Position numbers and translations under genes: made by a program. 64,000 nt of DNA from NCBI GenBank assembly GCA_024305745.1, contig JAHRBS010000012.1, forward strand, positions 315,001 through 379,000, written 5' to 3'. A model generated the notes under the pieces. It searched no databases, was not told where the DNA came from, and saw nothing but the letters and a program-made list of their open reading frames with translations. This document shows positions 12,810-24,113 of the stretch, piece by piece; position 1 is the stretch's first letter; each line of letters opens with the position of its first letter. The DNA comes from Polyporus tsugae (taxonomy: Eukaryota > Basidiomycota > Agaricomycetes > Polyporales > Polyporaceae).

Positions 12810-14273
12810 TCACGTCCTCTCCCATCGAGCTTCGCGGTCGGCAACCGTCAACGTCAGCTCCCCCAATGACGGAACCCCGTCCAGAAGCCGCGAAGCCACC
12901 GCTCCCACCTGGCCGTGCACGGCGTCCAGGGCAGAATCGATCGCGCGCAACGACTTTGGTGAGAGCCGATATGGGCCTACAGTGTCCCATCTGAGCATGC
13001 GGAGCGACAGGCGTTCGACGCGCAGTCGTGCGAGCATATCTATCACGTTCGCCTGCGAGGCACGAGGAGTTAGTTCTACACGCCATATGTGGTTGCTGGA
13101 ATGGCCGCTCACAATGATCCGTTCCACGGCGATGTCGGCCGCGTCACATTGGAGAACGAGGGTGAGATGGTGCAGCGAGGTCGTGAGGTCCTCGGCGGGG
13201 ATTAGGCGGGGCAGGCAGTCGAGGATGTGGTCGTGCGCGAAGATGGAGATGGAGAGGTGAGATGGGCGCGTGTCCGACAGGACGTGCCGGAACATCCACA
13301 GCGTCCCCTCGGAGAACGCCCGAATTTCAACGTGCGGCACGGTCTGGCAGAGGTTGAGCATATACAAGTCGACGATGTGACCCACGGTGACGCTCGCCAG
13401 AGACGTCCAGCCTTCGTGTGGGTGCTCGCGTTGCCATTGGCCGTTGGCGGCGCGACAGCGGTCGATGACGTCCGCGTGGTCACAGCTCCTGCCTTCTTTC
13501 CAGTGCGAGAGCGCTGGTTGGGCTTTGGCAGCCGAAAGCGAGAAGTCGACTACATTCGGGAATGCGTGCATCACAGGTCCGATGTCAATCCCACCGCGGG
13601 TGCGGCCATAGTAACAATCCGCCAAAGAGAGCTTCCGCACGACAGGGTAGACGATAGAGTTATCCTCGCATTGAATGACAACCAGGCGGAGCTCCTCCAG
13701 CGTTGACTGGAACGGCTCAAGGAGAGAAACGGGATCCGCCGCTGGAAAATGATTGGTTAGGCCGAACTGTGCCGCGAACTTCCGGATGGGAGCACGGAGG
13801 CCCTTGATGCCATCCCACAGCTCCTGCGAGACAAGAGGTAGATAAACCTCCTCGAGGCTGCTGAGGGTTGGCATAACCACGCTGAAGGATCCCGACAAGC
13901 TGGCAGCTCCCCAATCGAATCGGAGTCGCCGGAGGCAAGAGGCGTTCCGTAAAATGTCGCACAGCAGTTGTTCCATGGAGACGTGGCTAGCTCGGGATAG
14001 CGGTGGTGGATACGAAAGCGTGCAAGACATTGTGACGTCACGGAGGTAGTGTGAACGGGGATGGGACGTCCCGATGCGGAGGCATGTATGCAACGACTGG
14101 ATGTTGTTTGCGCGTAGCTCGACTGGATCGCGGAACAGTTGCCGGAGGCCGAGCTCGTAGGACTCGTGTGACGTCTTCATGAGCGAGGAAACGTCGGGAC
14201 GTGTCAAGAATGTGACTATATGCAGAAGAGCGTCCCAATTGAGGGCTGTCAGAGGTGTTATGGGCTCAGGCAT
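12810..14273 (-). CDS. F-box-like / LRR-like protein
   Basis: A single 487-residue frame starts at an ATG. The N-terminus (ALNWDALLHIVTFLTRPDVS followed by SLMKTSHESYELGLRQLF) matches the F-box-like pattern of basidiomycete proteins: Leu-x-x-Ile-x-x-Phe-Leu, then a Ser-Leu-x-x-Thr/Cys second helix. The rest is a series of irregular Leu-rich segments (SCLRRLRFDW, LEELRLVVIQC, LASVTVGHIVDLYML, LERLSL-like), as in fungal F-box/LRR families. These proteins usually link substrates to SCF ubiquitin ligases through Skp1. Such families are hugely expanded in mushrooms, and the individual substrate is unknown. The gene appears intact, unlike the F-box-like gene at 21949-23499. Confidence 0.7.
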   Translation of the reverse strand: MPEPITPLTALNWDALLHIVTFLTRPDVSSLMKTSHESYELGLRQLFRDPVELRANNIQSLHTCLRIGTSHPRSHYLRDVTMSCTLSYPPPLSRASHVSMEQLLCDILRNASCLRRLRFDWGAASLSGSFSVVMPTLSSLEEVYLPLVSQELWDGIKGLRAPIRKFAAQFGLTNHFPAADPVSLLEPFQSTLEELRLVVIQCEDNSIVYPVVRKLSLADCYYGRTRGGIDIGPVMHAFPNVVDFSLSAAKAQPALSHWKEGRSCDHADVIDRCRAANGQWQREHPHEGWTSLASVTVGHIVDLYMLNLCQTVPHVEIRAFSEGTLWMFRHVLSDTRPSHLSISIFAHDHILDCLPRLIPAEDLTTSLHHLTLVLQCDAADIAVERIIVSGHSSNHIWRVELTPRASQANVIDMLARLRVERLSLRMLRWDTVGPYRLSPKSLRAIDSALDAVHGQVGAVASRLLDGVPSLGELTLTVADREARWERT

Positions 14274-15594
14274 CGTTGAAGATTTCTAGCACAATGATGT
14301 TAGTGACTAAATGCACTCAAGATGGGGAGGACATACCGAAAGGCCCAAAGACGATGCCACGTATGAGAGGATTGAAGGGTAAGCTAGTTGTCTGTCACCG
14401 TGCGAGTGTATTGTATGAAGACGGCTCGCTAAAGCCCTGTTGCCGTACTCGTGTCGGATGGGTTCTGGAAACCCTCGAGGATGCCGTAAGGCAAGACACT
14501 GACCCTCGCAGTGGTATCACTGCATTTCCACTACGTCGCTATCCGGAGTGGAGAGATTAGGCTCCGGGAAGTCAGCGGAAGGCCGAGAGTAGCTAAAAAA
14601 TCTTTGATAGTCAAATTGGGGCGATCAACTTGGGCATCACGAACAGGCGTGAAATACTCACTGTCCTGAGTTCCTCTGGGATATGTGCGACCTGGATGAC
14701 AGTAGGGCGGTCATGAAGAGGGCTTAGACTTCCTTGGGCGGCAGGAAGGCCAGTCGAACCATTCGTCTCAATATTACCAAGGACTGTCAATGGGTGCAGG
14801 GAACACGACATCCGAGATGGGTACGGACGACCACATCCTAGTGAGCATGATTCGGACTGAGATGGATGGCACGTACGAGCAGCTTCAGGCCGAGTGATGA
14901 CCACGCGAATGCGGTTTCATCCCATCTCTACCATTCTTCAAACTTCCAAGCTACCATGGTGGTGGGGATCAGGTTGGGATTAGACCTGCCGCCGGTGTGT
15001 ACTTTGGTCCGTGAATCGGATCCGTGACAAGTCCTGTACGAGCGAGACGCAGAGTCCAAGATTAGGTTGCGTCGAGAGGAAGTAGTAGTAGAAAGAGCGC
15101 ATGAATCGTGCCAGGCGGGAGACTCGAGAGGTGGGATGGGGAGAACGTTCAAGCTCCGAAAGCTCGTCGTCGCGATAAGACCCTCCTGGGCGCTTCACTT
15201 TCCTTTCAAGTTCACCACCACGAGCATCTCCCGCGGATAAGTACTAAGTACTACCGTGCGCTATCAGATATCATGCCCTCCCTATCACACATCCCGCTGG
15301 GAGTGCGCCCGTGTTCTACTTCATTGTCGTTGTCATAAGCCGGAAGCTGAGATGCCTCCCTAGCGGTTGTTCAAGCGAGCAGTCGGACGCCGTCGATCGA
15401 GCTGCTACTCGCGTCGGGACCTCTGAACGTCAGCCCGCGAAATCACCGCAGGGCAGGACATCGAAATTGCTATTTATACATTGTATGTGGATTTCCGTCA
15501 CGCCGTTCCTTCATAGAACTTGCGATGGTCATGGCAGGTGGCACCGGGGCTTCAAGCTTTATCATTCACGATGACGGAGTTCCGTAAGATCGTA
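14274..15594. other. intergenic, no gene seen
   Basis: A 1.3 kb stretch with only short, motif-free frames. A weak minus-strand frame near 14980-15198 (SFYYYFLSTQPNLGL) could be a decayed piece of an F-box-like gene, but this is too weak to annotate. Confidence 0.35.
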
Positions 15595-17434
15595 CTAAGA
15601 CAAGGGCCCTTCGCCACGGGCCTCGAGATCCGTGTAGGCTGGATGCGCGAACGCAACCGTCGTCTGGATGGTAAAATCCCCAGCGTCGGCGCGAGACACG
15701 CGGGCCGCGGCTTTGCGGAGGTTGAGCAAGACGCGGGTGCAAAGAGCGCTGTGCACCACGCGAAGTGGCCTGCCGGGATGAGCTCGTGAGTCCGAGAAAA
15801 GGTCGCTCAAGTGGTGAAGGACTGACATTTGCATTGAGTAAGAGAGCTCTCGCTTTTAGGGGTCATCACGGTGATCAATATCCTCCATCCACGCAACCGC
15901 CTTGGGTCCACTTACCGGCGCGAAGAACATCATCAGGAAGTTGATGACTGAGAAAGCTACAAAGTATCAATTCAGCCACGCCGTCCTGGGCGATATCTGA
16001 GATACCGTTCTCACCAAGTACGGCTGCCCAGAAGCAAGTTCCTGAGGCAGGAGGTCAGTACTACTTAGGTCAGGATCGTTGCGAATGCTCCCACCATCCC
16101 GATACATGGTCGGAAGGACGACGCTGGCGAAGGACCCTTCCACTGCGACACAAGTTGTTTCAGCACCGACACAACTAGCTAAGCTTTGGTGACTTACCAG
16201 AGGCCGAATCATCGACATATCTCTTCAGTACCGTCAGCACAACAACCACTGTGTCAAGTGTCAATTTTTGACGAGCAACGAGTGAATTTATCACCACCTA
16301 CTCGTTTCGCCGCAAATCAGATAAGTGTACGCCGGCCACGCGCCCTGATCCTCAATGTTGGGCATGCAGCCGACGGTTCGCGTTATCATTTGACGAGTAA
16401 GGACTGAGCAGGGTATGTGGTAAATCGCTATTCTGTGATACTGATGTATCGATGACTGACATTGGTTGGACCGGAGCATGTCGTAGAGGACGTAAATCGC
16501 ATGAGGCTGTCGCAGGCAAGTTATTCATTGAGTTGAATGCGTCTCCTCAATCCGCGATTGGATTAGCCATTGGCACTCACAATCATCACGCTCGATATCG
16601 ACACCGTGGAATATAGAAGCAGCCTGTCGAATGCCCATAGCGCGTGCGTCCTCATGATCAGGATGGCTACAACGCATGAATGTCTGGCTGGGGGAACATG
16701 GCATTGAAACGCACATTCGGAAACAACTGTCCCGGCCAGGTAGCAGTCTACGACTGACATGGTGAGAAAGCCCAGCACAGGAGGACAGGGGGGACGTACA
16801 GGTCAAGATTTGAAAGGACACCGCGCACATCTAGAGCAAAGGATTGTAAGCGAGAGAATGGTATGGCGTAAAATTGAGTCACAAGCGAACATGTGGCTCC
16901 CGAGCGACCATATCCACTGTCTTGACGTCAGAGATTGTCCCTCGTAAAAGAAAGCCAACTGACTGTGACGCACCCAGAACGATAAACGTAAAATCCAGAA
17001 GCGGGCTGTACTTATTGATGAGGAAGATGGCCTTCAAGAAGCTGCGCTTCGCCGGCCATACAAAGGACACCTACCGAGTACCTCTCAGTCTACGTGCTTA
17101 AGAGTCAAGGGCGAGCATATACGCACCTCGTCTGGAAGCGTGGAGACAATCTCAAGTAGCTGAACGAACTTCAGTCAGTAAAAAGCGAAGTGGGAGCATC
17201 GTATAACCCACCCAACACGTGAAAGAAGCGACTGGAGCGGTGTGGTATGTTCAGCATTTCCGACGCGGAGCTGACAAGCCTGTGCTCTACGTACACTGGA
17301 GATACTACGGGATAGTCAGCACTTCCGATACAGAGGACAAGTACCGTTGTGCGCACCCTATTGATTTGATAGAGATAAAGATTACCGACACTAGGAAGGA
17401 TGTCCGCAAGGACGGCTGGGTGGGTGGTCGCCAT
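15595..17434 (-). CDS. DUF6533 domain membrane protein, copy A
   Basis: This is a multi-exon minus-strand gene of the basidiomycete DUF6533 family, predicted to have about seven membrane helices and unknown function. Ordered pieces are: ATG at 17434 giving MATTHPAVLADILPSVGNLYLY; LEIVSTLPDE near 17150; VWPAKRSFLKAIFLINKYSP (about 17070-17000); ILIMRTHALWAFDRLLLYST (about 16680-16600); GCMPNIEDQGAWPAYTYLIC (about 16380-16320); and GSFASVVLPTMYRDGG (about 16130). The C-terminal RVVHSALCTRVLLNLRKAAA starts near 15750. The pattern TLPDE-V-x-x-W and the charged loop before xNKYSP are diagnostic. Introns are short and exact borders were not all fixed. The C-terminal HSALCTRVLLNLRK motif is shared by every copy in this window and is useful for finding relics. 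Confidence 0.7.
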
Positions 17435-18873
17435 CGGGCCCAACGAGCTGGGCACGGCGGGAGTGACATTGCGCCCAAAATGTGAGGCTACTTATACTAG
17501 ACTGTATTCGCGGGACCTGTCATGACCGCATAATCGACAATTCCATCAGGGTTCAGGATAAACGGATATGGAGGACGTTGCAGGGAATATCAGTCAGAAG
17601 GACGCGAGGACAGGATCCGTTCAGTGGCTGACCTGAGAAGTGGCGTCCTCGAGATCCAGTGGCATAGTCATCACCAATATGTTGATGTGGACAGACACTA
17701 TGTTTAGGTGAATGTGTGGAATGGACAATGTATCATGGTTCGTACCACACAATGGAACAGGAAGCCGATACGGGAACTCACTTCGTGGAAAAATCGCCTT
17801 ATCGGTTCGACGTGATGCTTGACCGAAGAATCGGCGAAGACCATAAGATGCGGGCCTGGAAGACGGAAGGATCCGTCGATAATATGGGGGTGTCTTCGTT
17901 GCTAGGGATGGTCTCTCCCACTTTCCAGTTTCTTGTGAGGACAGCGCGGCAAAAGCTGTCGCGGTCGAAGTCCCAGCAGAGCGTCGCACCGACTCTAAAC
18001 CAGCTCCCAGGACCCTGGAATCGACCTCAAAGCAAGATAGAGTCGTAGAGAGACAAATTACTGGTGGATTGTTGGTATCACCATGATCGTTGCGACTCAG
18101 AAGAGGTGTTTGTAGTTCCTAGTTACGCCGGCCCGAGCAGTAGTAGGCGATGAACGGCAAGGCTTAGAGTTGAGGAAGTGTGGATGGAGCGAGAGCGACT
18201 TTGGGAAAAATGTCATTTGTATAGAGTGGTAAAATATTCTGTGGCATCATGCTTAGAGCTCGAGATATGAAGGGACTCAGTCGAGGCCCGAGGGGAGAAT
18301 GGTGTCGTCATGGTTGCCAGACAGCCGCGGCGGCTTCAACTTATGTGCGTCTATGTTACCAAATGTGATCCTCCGGCAATTCCCAGTGTCTCCGATTAGG
18401 ACGGACGACCACAAACTCGCCATGATCGGGCCTCCGACATGAGACGGAATCTATGAAACCGGCCGGGGCCAGCGCGCCCATGTATCGCTACCCTTCGAAC
18501 GCCAGTCCTAAATATCAATTACTCAATTCGAGGACTGCGCCGGGTCGCGCGCACACTACTTACAATGAGCGCACCCGGGTAGCACAAATTTCACAGTTCC
18601 TTGTGCCTCGTACCTGCCGTCATGCTCCGAGGTCAGCGCACCCGGGGCGAAACCACACCGAAGCGCAATTCCGTGGCGCAAAACCTATAGCGTGCGTGTA
18701 GCGATACGATAAAGTACAAGACCCGCGGCTAGAGCGGCGAGCCGAGCGTGGCTTGAATGGTACAGCGTTGGCTAGGTTGTACAGTCCTTACTAATAACTA
18801 TATGTATACATACTGTTACAGTAGATCCGAAAGCGAAGTCCCTGGTGCGCTCAGCACCGCGCCCGTCGCGCGC
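17435..18873. other. intergenic, no gene seen
   Basis: Between DUF6533 copies A and B. Overlapping frames at 17621-18050 on both strands lack recognisable motifs. Two copies of a GCGCACCCGGG-type word occur near 18570 and 18637. Nothing else stands out. Confidence 0.35.
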
Positions 18874-20590
18874 TCAAACGCGCCGCGAGACGTCATGCAG
18901 CTCAAAATCCTCCGTGCGCGGCATGGAGTCATCCGATTCCTCCGTCTCCGAGTAGTCCGGGAGCGGTTCTAGCGCGAGGGTCGTCAGGAAGTCGAGCTCC
19001 TCCTCTTGTCGTGTGGGGGCCGTGCGTGCGGCAACCTTGCGAAGGTTAAGGAGGACGCGGGTGCAGAGCGCGCTGTGTACCGTTCGGAGCCCCCTGGAAA
19101 GCGACACATAGCCAATTGGTGAATATGGTGAAAGGGGCAGACGGAAAACCGGGCACCGCGGACTTACATCTGCATGGAGTACGAGAGTTCTCTCTGTCGG
19201 GACGAGGAAAATGTCAACATGCTCAGCATAGAGAGCAACGAACTTGACGCACGGGTGCGCAGAACAGCATGGTCATGTTGATGGCAGAGAATGCTAGCCG
19301 GCGCAGGAGCGGACGTCAACGACCCGCCATGTTCATGTCACCGCAAGGACTTACCGAGCACAATCGCCCAGAAACACGTGCCTGAAGAGATACGGCAATT
19401 CTTGGTTAAAACGCTAGGAACAGTGGGGAACTTGAAGAGAGAACACCCTCACCATCCCGGTACAGAGTACGGAGCATCAAGTTCGTGTATGATTCTTGGC
19501 CATCTGTTGCAAACGGACCGTCAGGACCCTAACAGTGAAAGGGGATGGAACGTCGCGGCTGACGTACTCAGCCAACTTCGATCCAGGTATCGCTTGAGTA
19601 AAGTGATGAGCACGATCACTGCGAATACTGTCAACTCGTGGTTATCATTGATGGAAGCCGGACCTACTTGTCTCTGCGCATATCAAGTACGTGAACGATG
19701 GCCAGACGGCTTGATCGTCGATAGCTGGCATACAGCCAAACAATTGCACGACGAGGCCGCTTGCTGCAACTGTTGAATCATCGTCAGCAGCACCAGGAAC
19801 GCACATAGCTGAGAAACGCACAATTTGCCGTGTTGGTGCGGAGCATGTCATAGGCAACATAGTATGCGTGGGGCTGGGTGAAGAACGAGATTAACGAGGG
19901 CACGTGAACGTTGGTTGCACGAAAGGAACCGTCCACGTACAACCATCATAGAGGCTATGAAGATGGTGTTATAAAGCATGTATCGATCGCACGCCCAAAG
20001 AGCCCAACTCCTGGCGAGGAGGATGGCTGATAGAACAATCTCGGTTATTGCGGGGCATCCCGGTGACAGCGAGACGTACATTCCGAGAACAGCGTGGCGG
20101 TAAGGTACCAATCTGCAAACGACGAGGCCAAGGTCAAAACACGAATACTATGCAGGATCGCAGGAAGACTTACACGTCAAAAGTTTGAAAGATGTGTCGC
20201 AACCCTGAGAGACAGTTCAGCGGTGAATGGGCTGCAGGTTGATACTAGCACCAACACGGGATGTATGTGATGTGAAATCCACTAGTAAGAATGGAAGGTT
20301 AGTAGCTGTCTTCAGAAAAGTTGGAACGAAACCAACCGAGCAACGTGAGCACGATATCGAACAGCACGGAGTACTTGTTGACGAGGTATACAAACTTCAT
20401 GAGGCTCATCTTGTTAGGCCATATCAACTCGATCTGCACGCTTGCGCCCTGGTAAGCCTACTCAAAGCACCTGAGTACGAGGTAGCGCACCTCGTCCGGA
20501 AGCGTGGCCATCATTTCGGCCATCTACATATGCCACAAGCATTCAGCTGTCGAGCTCCACGTCAAATCCACTACTCGCGATATCCTAAGT
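18874..20590 (-). CDS. DUF6533 domain membrane protein, copy B
   Basis: It has the same architecture as copy A. Pieces seen in order on the minus strand are: ATLPDE near 20510; IELIWPNKMSLMKFVYLVNK then YSVLFDIVLTLLG (about 20440-20340); ILLARSWALWACDRYMLYNT (about 20030-19970); LFGCMPAIDDQAVWPSFTYL then ICAETS (about 19745-19670); and the C-terminal TVHSALCTRVLLNLRKVAAR, followed by an acidic tail ending at 18874. The TLPDE, NKYS, RxxALW and HSALCTR signatures place it in the DUF6533 family. The first exon (expected Met plus a Tyr-Leu-Tyr motif) was not found, so the true start probably lies somewhat upstream. Function unknown. No stop codon interrupts the pieces that were read. Confidence 0.6.
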
Positions 20591-21948
20591 ACCCACCGAG
20601 ACTGTGAACGCGGCCACTGTGCAAACGCACGTCAACCCACAACGCCTTGGACCTATAGACGTCGACAAGTCCCTCACCCTGTATGTGCTGTTGCAATTGA
20701 TTACGCCGTTAGCCTCTGCGACGCCGCCCTAGTAGAAGCACGATTGTGACCGAACCTTGTGGATTCCCCAAAGATACTGGTCTCCCGCGGCGGCGACGGC
20801 TTGACTGACCTCAAGCGGAATGCCATTGCCAGCGAGTGGCATCGTCGATGTCAAGGTGTCGATGGACGCGGCACATCAAGCTGGACGGTTCGCGACATAC
20901 TTATGACGGAGGTGTATTTTCAACCTCGGCTTGGGGGCTTATTCTGGCGGCGTGTGGTGCAGGTGGTGGGAATCCCGAACCATCCAGGAGCGTTCTCTGT
21001 CGGAGATTGGGAGGGGATACTATGACGTGAATCAGGGAAGCTGCTCGCTTAGGCCAAAGCACCCGGAAAGGTGGCGATGGGTTACGTTCGCGCAACATGC
21101 ATAGGCACTGTAAAGAAGTCAACCTTTCCTCCTCGCGTAAAGGCGATGGAAAGGCTTGGGAATTAGACCCGTGCTGTCAAACTTTCGCCAGGACGGACTC
21201 GGAAAGGCTTTGCAAAAGCTAGTACTTAGCTAGTTGGAGTAGCCTGGGGTGGTCTGGAATATCGGGGCTATCCTCGTGGTAATATAAATCAAGTCGTCTC
21301 GCAGTGCAGGCGGAAGCGGAGGTTAGGCTGGAGGTTTGCATAGGCTGAACAGCTCGGTATCGTCCGCGATGGTGGTATTAGGTTGGAAGGATGTATGGTG
21401 AATGTAGGCGCCTTGGCCGATAAGGCCACAAGGGCGCTTCAGCAGTCGAGCGGCGCTCGCCGCTGGCCACCGTCTAATAACGCCGACTCTCGCGCGGTTT
21501 CCCACAAAGGATATGACTCTGCCCATACTTATGTTTGTCTGGCATCTTGTCCCGAGCTCGAGGTGGATTACAGGTGTCTCGATCACGTCCTCGTCCTCGT
21601 GTCGGCGAGTCGGATATCTCCGCCGCACGCGCCTTTCGTACGGACAGTTTTCCTCATGTTCACGTACCAGCATCTTACATCCATACCACCATATCCTCTC
21701 CAGTACTTACAGCCACGCTGGCACCCGATATTTCCCTCCTTTCCATCTGACTGCGTGACTCCAACTGCGACTCTCTCAATCAACGATGAATTCCTTTTGA
21801 CTTTCGACTGCGTTTCCTAGACTCTCGTCTTTGTTTCACGTCTCAGCGTTTCGTATCGACTTCGACCTCGACTTCTCAACTTTCCTCGCGTCGCACATCG
21901 GCTCAGCTCACATTCAGACATCTTACATCGGCCGTACTATCTGGTCCG
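20591..21948. other. intergenic, no gene seen
   Basis: It may contain the missing first exon of DUF6533 copy B (near 20.6-20.7 kb). A pyrimidine-rich stretch lies at 21.6-21.9 kb. No recognisable protein was found on either strand. Confidence 0.35.
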
Positions 21949-23499
21949 CTACTCATCGCACTCACATAGTCTGTCGAGGAAGTCCGTGCGAGTAAGATCG
22001 TAGATTGGATAAACCCCATTGGTGGTATTCGGGTGCAACGACATGCGCAGCTCCCGAAAGTGCAGGCCGGATTGGATATGGGGTAGTATCTGGAAGATGG
22101 GAGCAGTTACATCAACATCAGGCGGCCACGCGAACCTAAACATAAGTTAGCGCCCCAGCATCAGTCACACCACGCACACACAGCTGAGCCAGCTCAAGCA
22201 GAGACACGCACCCAGGCATCATCATGTCCTTCCAATAGTTTGGGTTCTGCAGCGCCAGCAGCGAGCCCCAGTTCTCGTCCTGCAGATCTTCAAACTGAAA
22301 CATTCCCGCCACGTTCGAGTCGTGCTCGCTTCCGTTCGTATGCCCATCTCCGCCTGCGAGTGTGGCTTCGTTCGTCGCATGACCGCCTGCGTTCACTGCC
22401 GTGTATGCCCGCTCTGTCTCGAACACGCGTGACGACGTCCCGCCCGTCGTGAACAACGGATCGCTCAAGGCACCGGACTGGTCGGCTCCGTGACGATGCC
22501 GTTGTATGACATTCCCCCCGCACTCGCATCGCAGACGTTGCCACCTTGGGACAGGGTACATTCATATGATTGGTCGAATGTCGAAGTTGGTTGGCTAACC
22601 GTGATGTCCAGGCTATAGAGTTTCGAGAAGTCGCCTACACATTCGAGGAAGCTCTCTATGGGCCATCTGTTCAGTTTGCACCTCGGGAGACGAAGCGGGT
22701 GGACGTGCTTATGGGACATGATGGTGCCTGGCGGCATGGTCAGATCTAAGTGGGTCACGGAAGATCCAAAATCTCCTGGAGGAGGGAAGTCCGCTGTGCG
22801 AAGCAGGTCGGTGGACATCTTACACCCACGTCAACAAAATCGAACTCCCTCAAAAATCAGCACGAGAGGATACGCACGGACGAATCTAAGACAAGACGCT
22901 TCAGCTTTCGGCAATGCTCCGGTTCGTGTTTCGCCATGGGCCTTTCGCTGAGTTTGCCGCCGAACCGCGCCAACCGGGGGGATCCTCCGCCAACTTCCAG
23001 GAGTGTCAGAGAGCTCAGCAGGGGCAGGGACCAGACGATGTGGAAGATCTCCGGAGCGGAGAGACCAGAAACACCAAGCGCCAGCTCCGTCGGCGCTCGA
23101 AAGCCTGAGATCGACCTGCAGTAGCCCGGCGGATAGATAGATGCTGCTCCAGTTGACCGGATTGATGGTGAGACGGCGGCAGTGCCTCAACAGACGAGAG
23201 AGCGGAAAACGTGCGAAGGGAACATACGCGATTTGCGTGATATGGATCGCCGTGACGAGGTCAGCGAGGCGTGGATGTTCTCCGAGGAGCTGCAAAAGGA
23301 GGTTGACATGGTCGGAGGAGTGAAGGCGGACGTCGCCAAGGAGGTTACGGCGGCTGCGAGGGAACCACGCGCTGCAGACGAGGGTGCACGGAAGTAGAGT
23401 CCCGTAGTTGACTTCGGGGCTCTGTTCGAAGTCTTGACGGAATTCGCAGTGATCGATTATGTTCTCGCAAACGTCAATGGGCAAGAGGGTATCGTCCAT
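21949..23499 (-). pseudogene. F-box-like protein gene, frame broken
   Basis: The N-terminus starts at ATG 23499: MDDTLLPIDVCENIIDHCEF, then TLLPCTLVCSAWFPRSRR and LLGDVRLHSSDHVNLLLQLL, a classic basidiomycete F-box-like start. The frame is good to NWSSIY near 23137. From there the sensible protein continues in another frame (APTELALGVSGLSAPEIFHI, then IVWSLPLLSSLTLLEVGGGS and LKRLVLDSS), and the original frame turns into unlike sequence. The sequence at the switch is a tandem GATAGATAG (plus strand 23132-23141). Deleting four bases would restore one frame, so a 4-base duplication is the likely lesion. A further exon starts at 22818 (MSTDLLRTADFPPPGDF), and downstream Leu-rich pieces reach 21949. 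A sequencing error is the alternative explanation. Confidence 0.65.
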
Positions 23500-24113
23500 G
23501 GCAGCGATTTAGTAGCTTAGCTCCCGGCGTATTTGTAAGAAATGTTAGAGATATTCATCTAGAGTGTATGCGCACCAGAGTGGGCGTTGCCAGTGTTCTT
23601 GCAGACCGGTACCGGTGTACTTACTCCAGGTGTGCTATTAGTAGGTGGATAAACGGGGCCAAGGGCAACTCGGCGCTAGGCTGGCCATTAACTTTGCGGT
23701 CGGAGCGGCCCGGGTGTCCGCGACCTTGAACCGCATCTGATTCTTAACCTTACCCTTCACCTCCCTTCTCACTGTAGCCTCTAAAGATCCTGATCATACG
23801 ACTATGAAGTAGCATCCAATATCTATACACATTCAGGCCTAGGGTATACGTGATTGATCACTCCGCAATCGCCAACTCTGGTCTCTGAATCTGAGTCGGA
23901 CCTCGAACTGCACCTGCCCCAGCGATCCCCCAAAGGCCCACCCTGGCCCGAGTCCTTCTCAGCTATGGGCTCTAACGCTCTCGTACTCAAGGTGAGTCTC
24001 CTGTCTCCACCATACTCGGCTCCCAACCTCGCTCCGTCCACTGGTGCGCATCCGGCACATCTGCGACGTCGGGGACGACGACGACGACACGCCGGAGCCG
24101 TTTCCTCACTTCG
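23500..24113. other. intergenic with conserved 3' flank of P1
   Basis: The part beyond 23690 belongs to the duplicated unit. On the minus strand, about 24085-24000, it keeps a block reading TSQMCRMRTSGRSE downstream of the P1 stop. This is the C-terminal tail motif of the related proteins P4 and P6. No separate gene is present. Confidence 0.5.
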
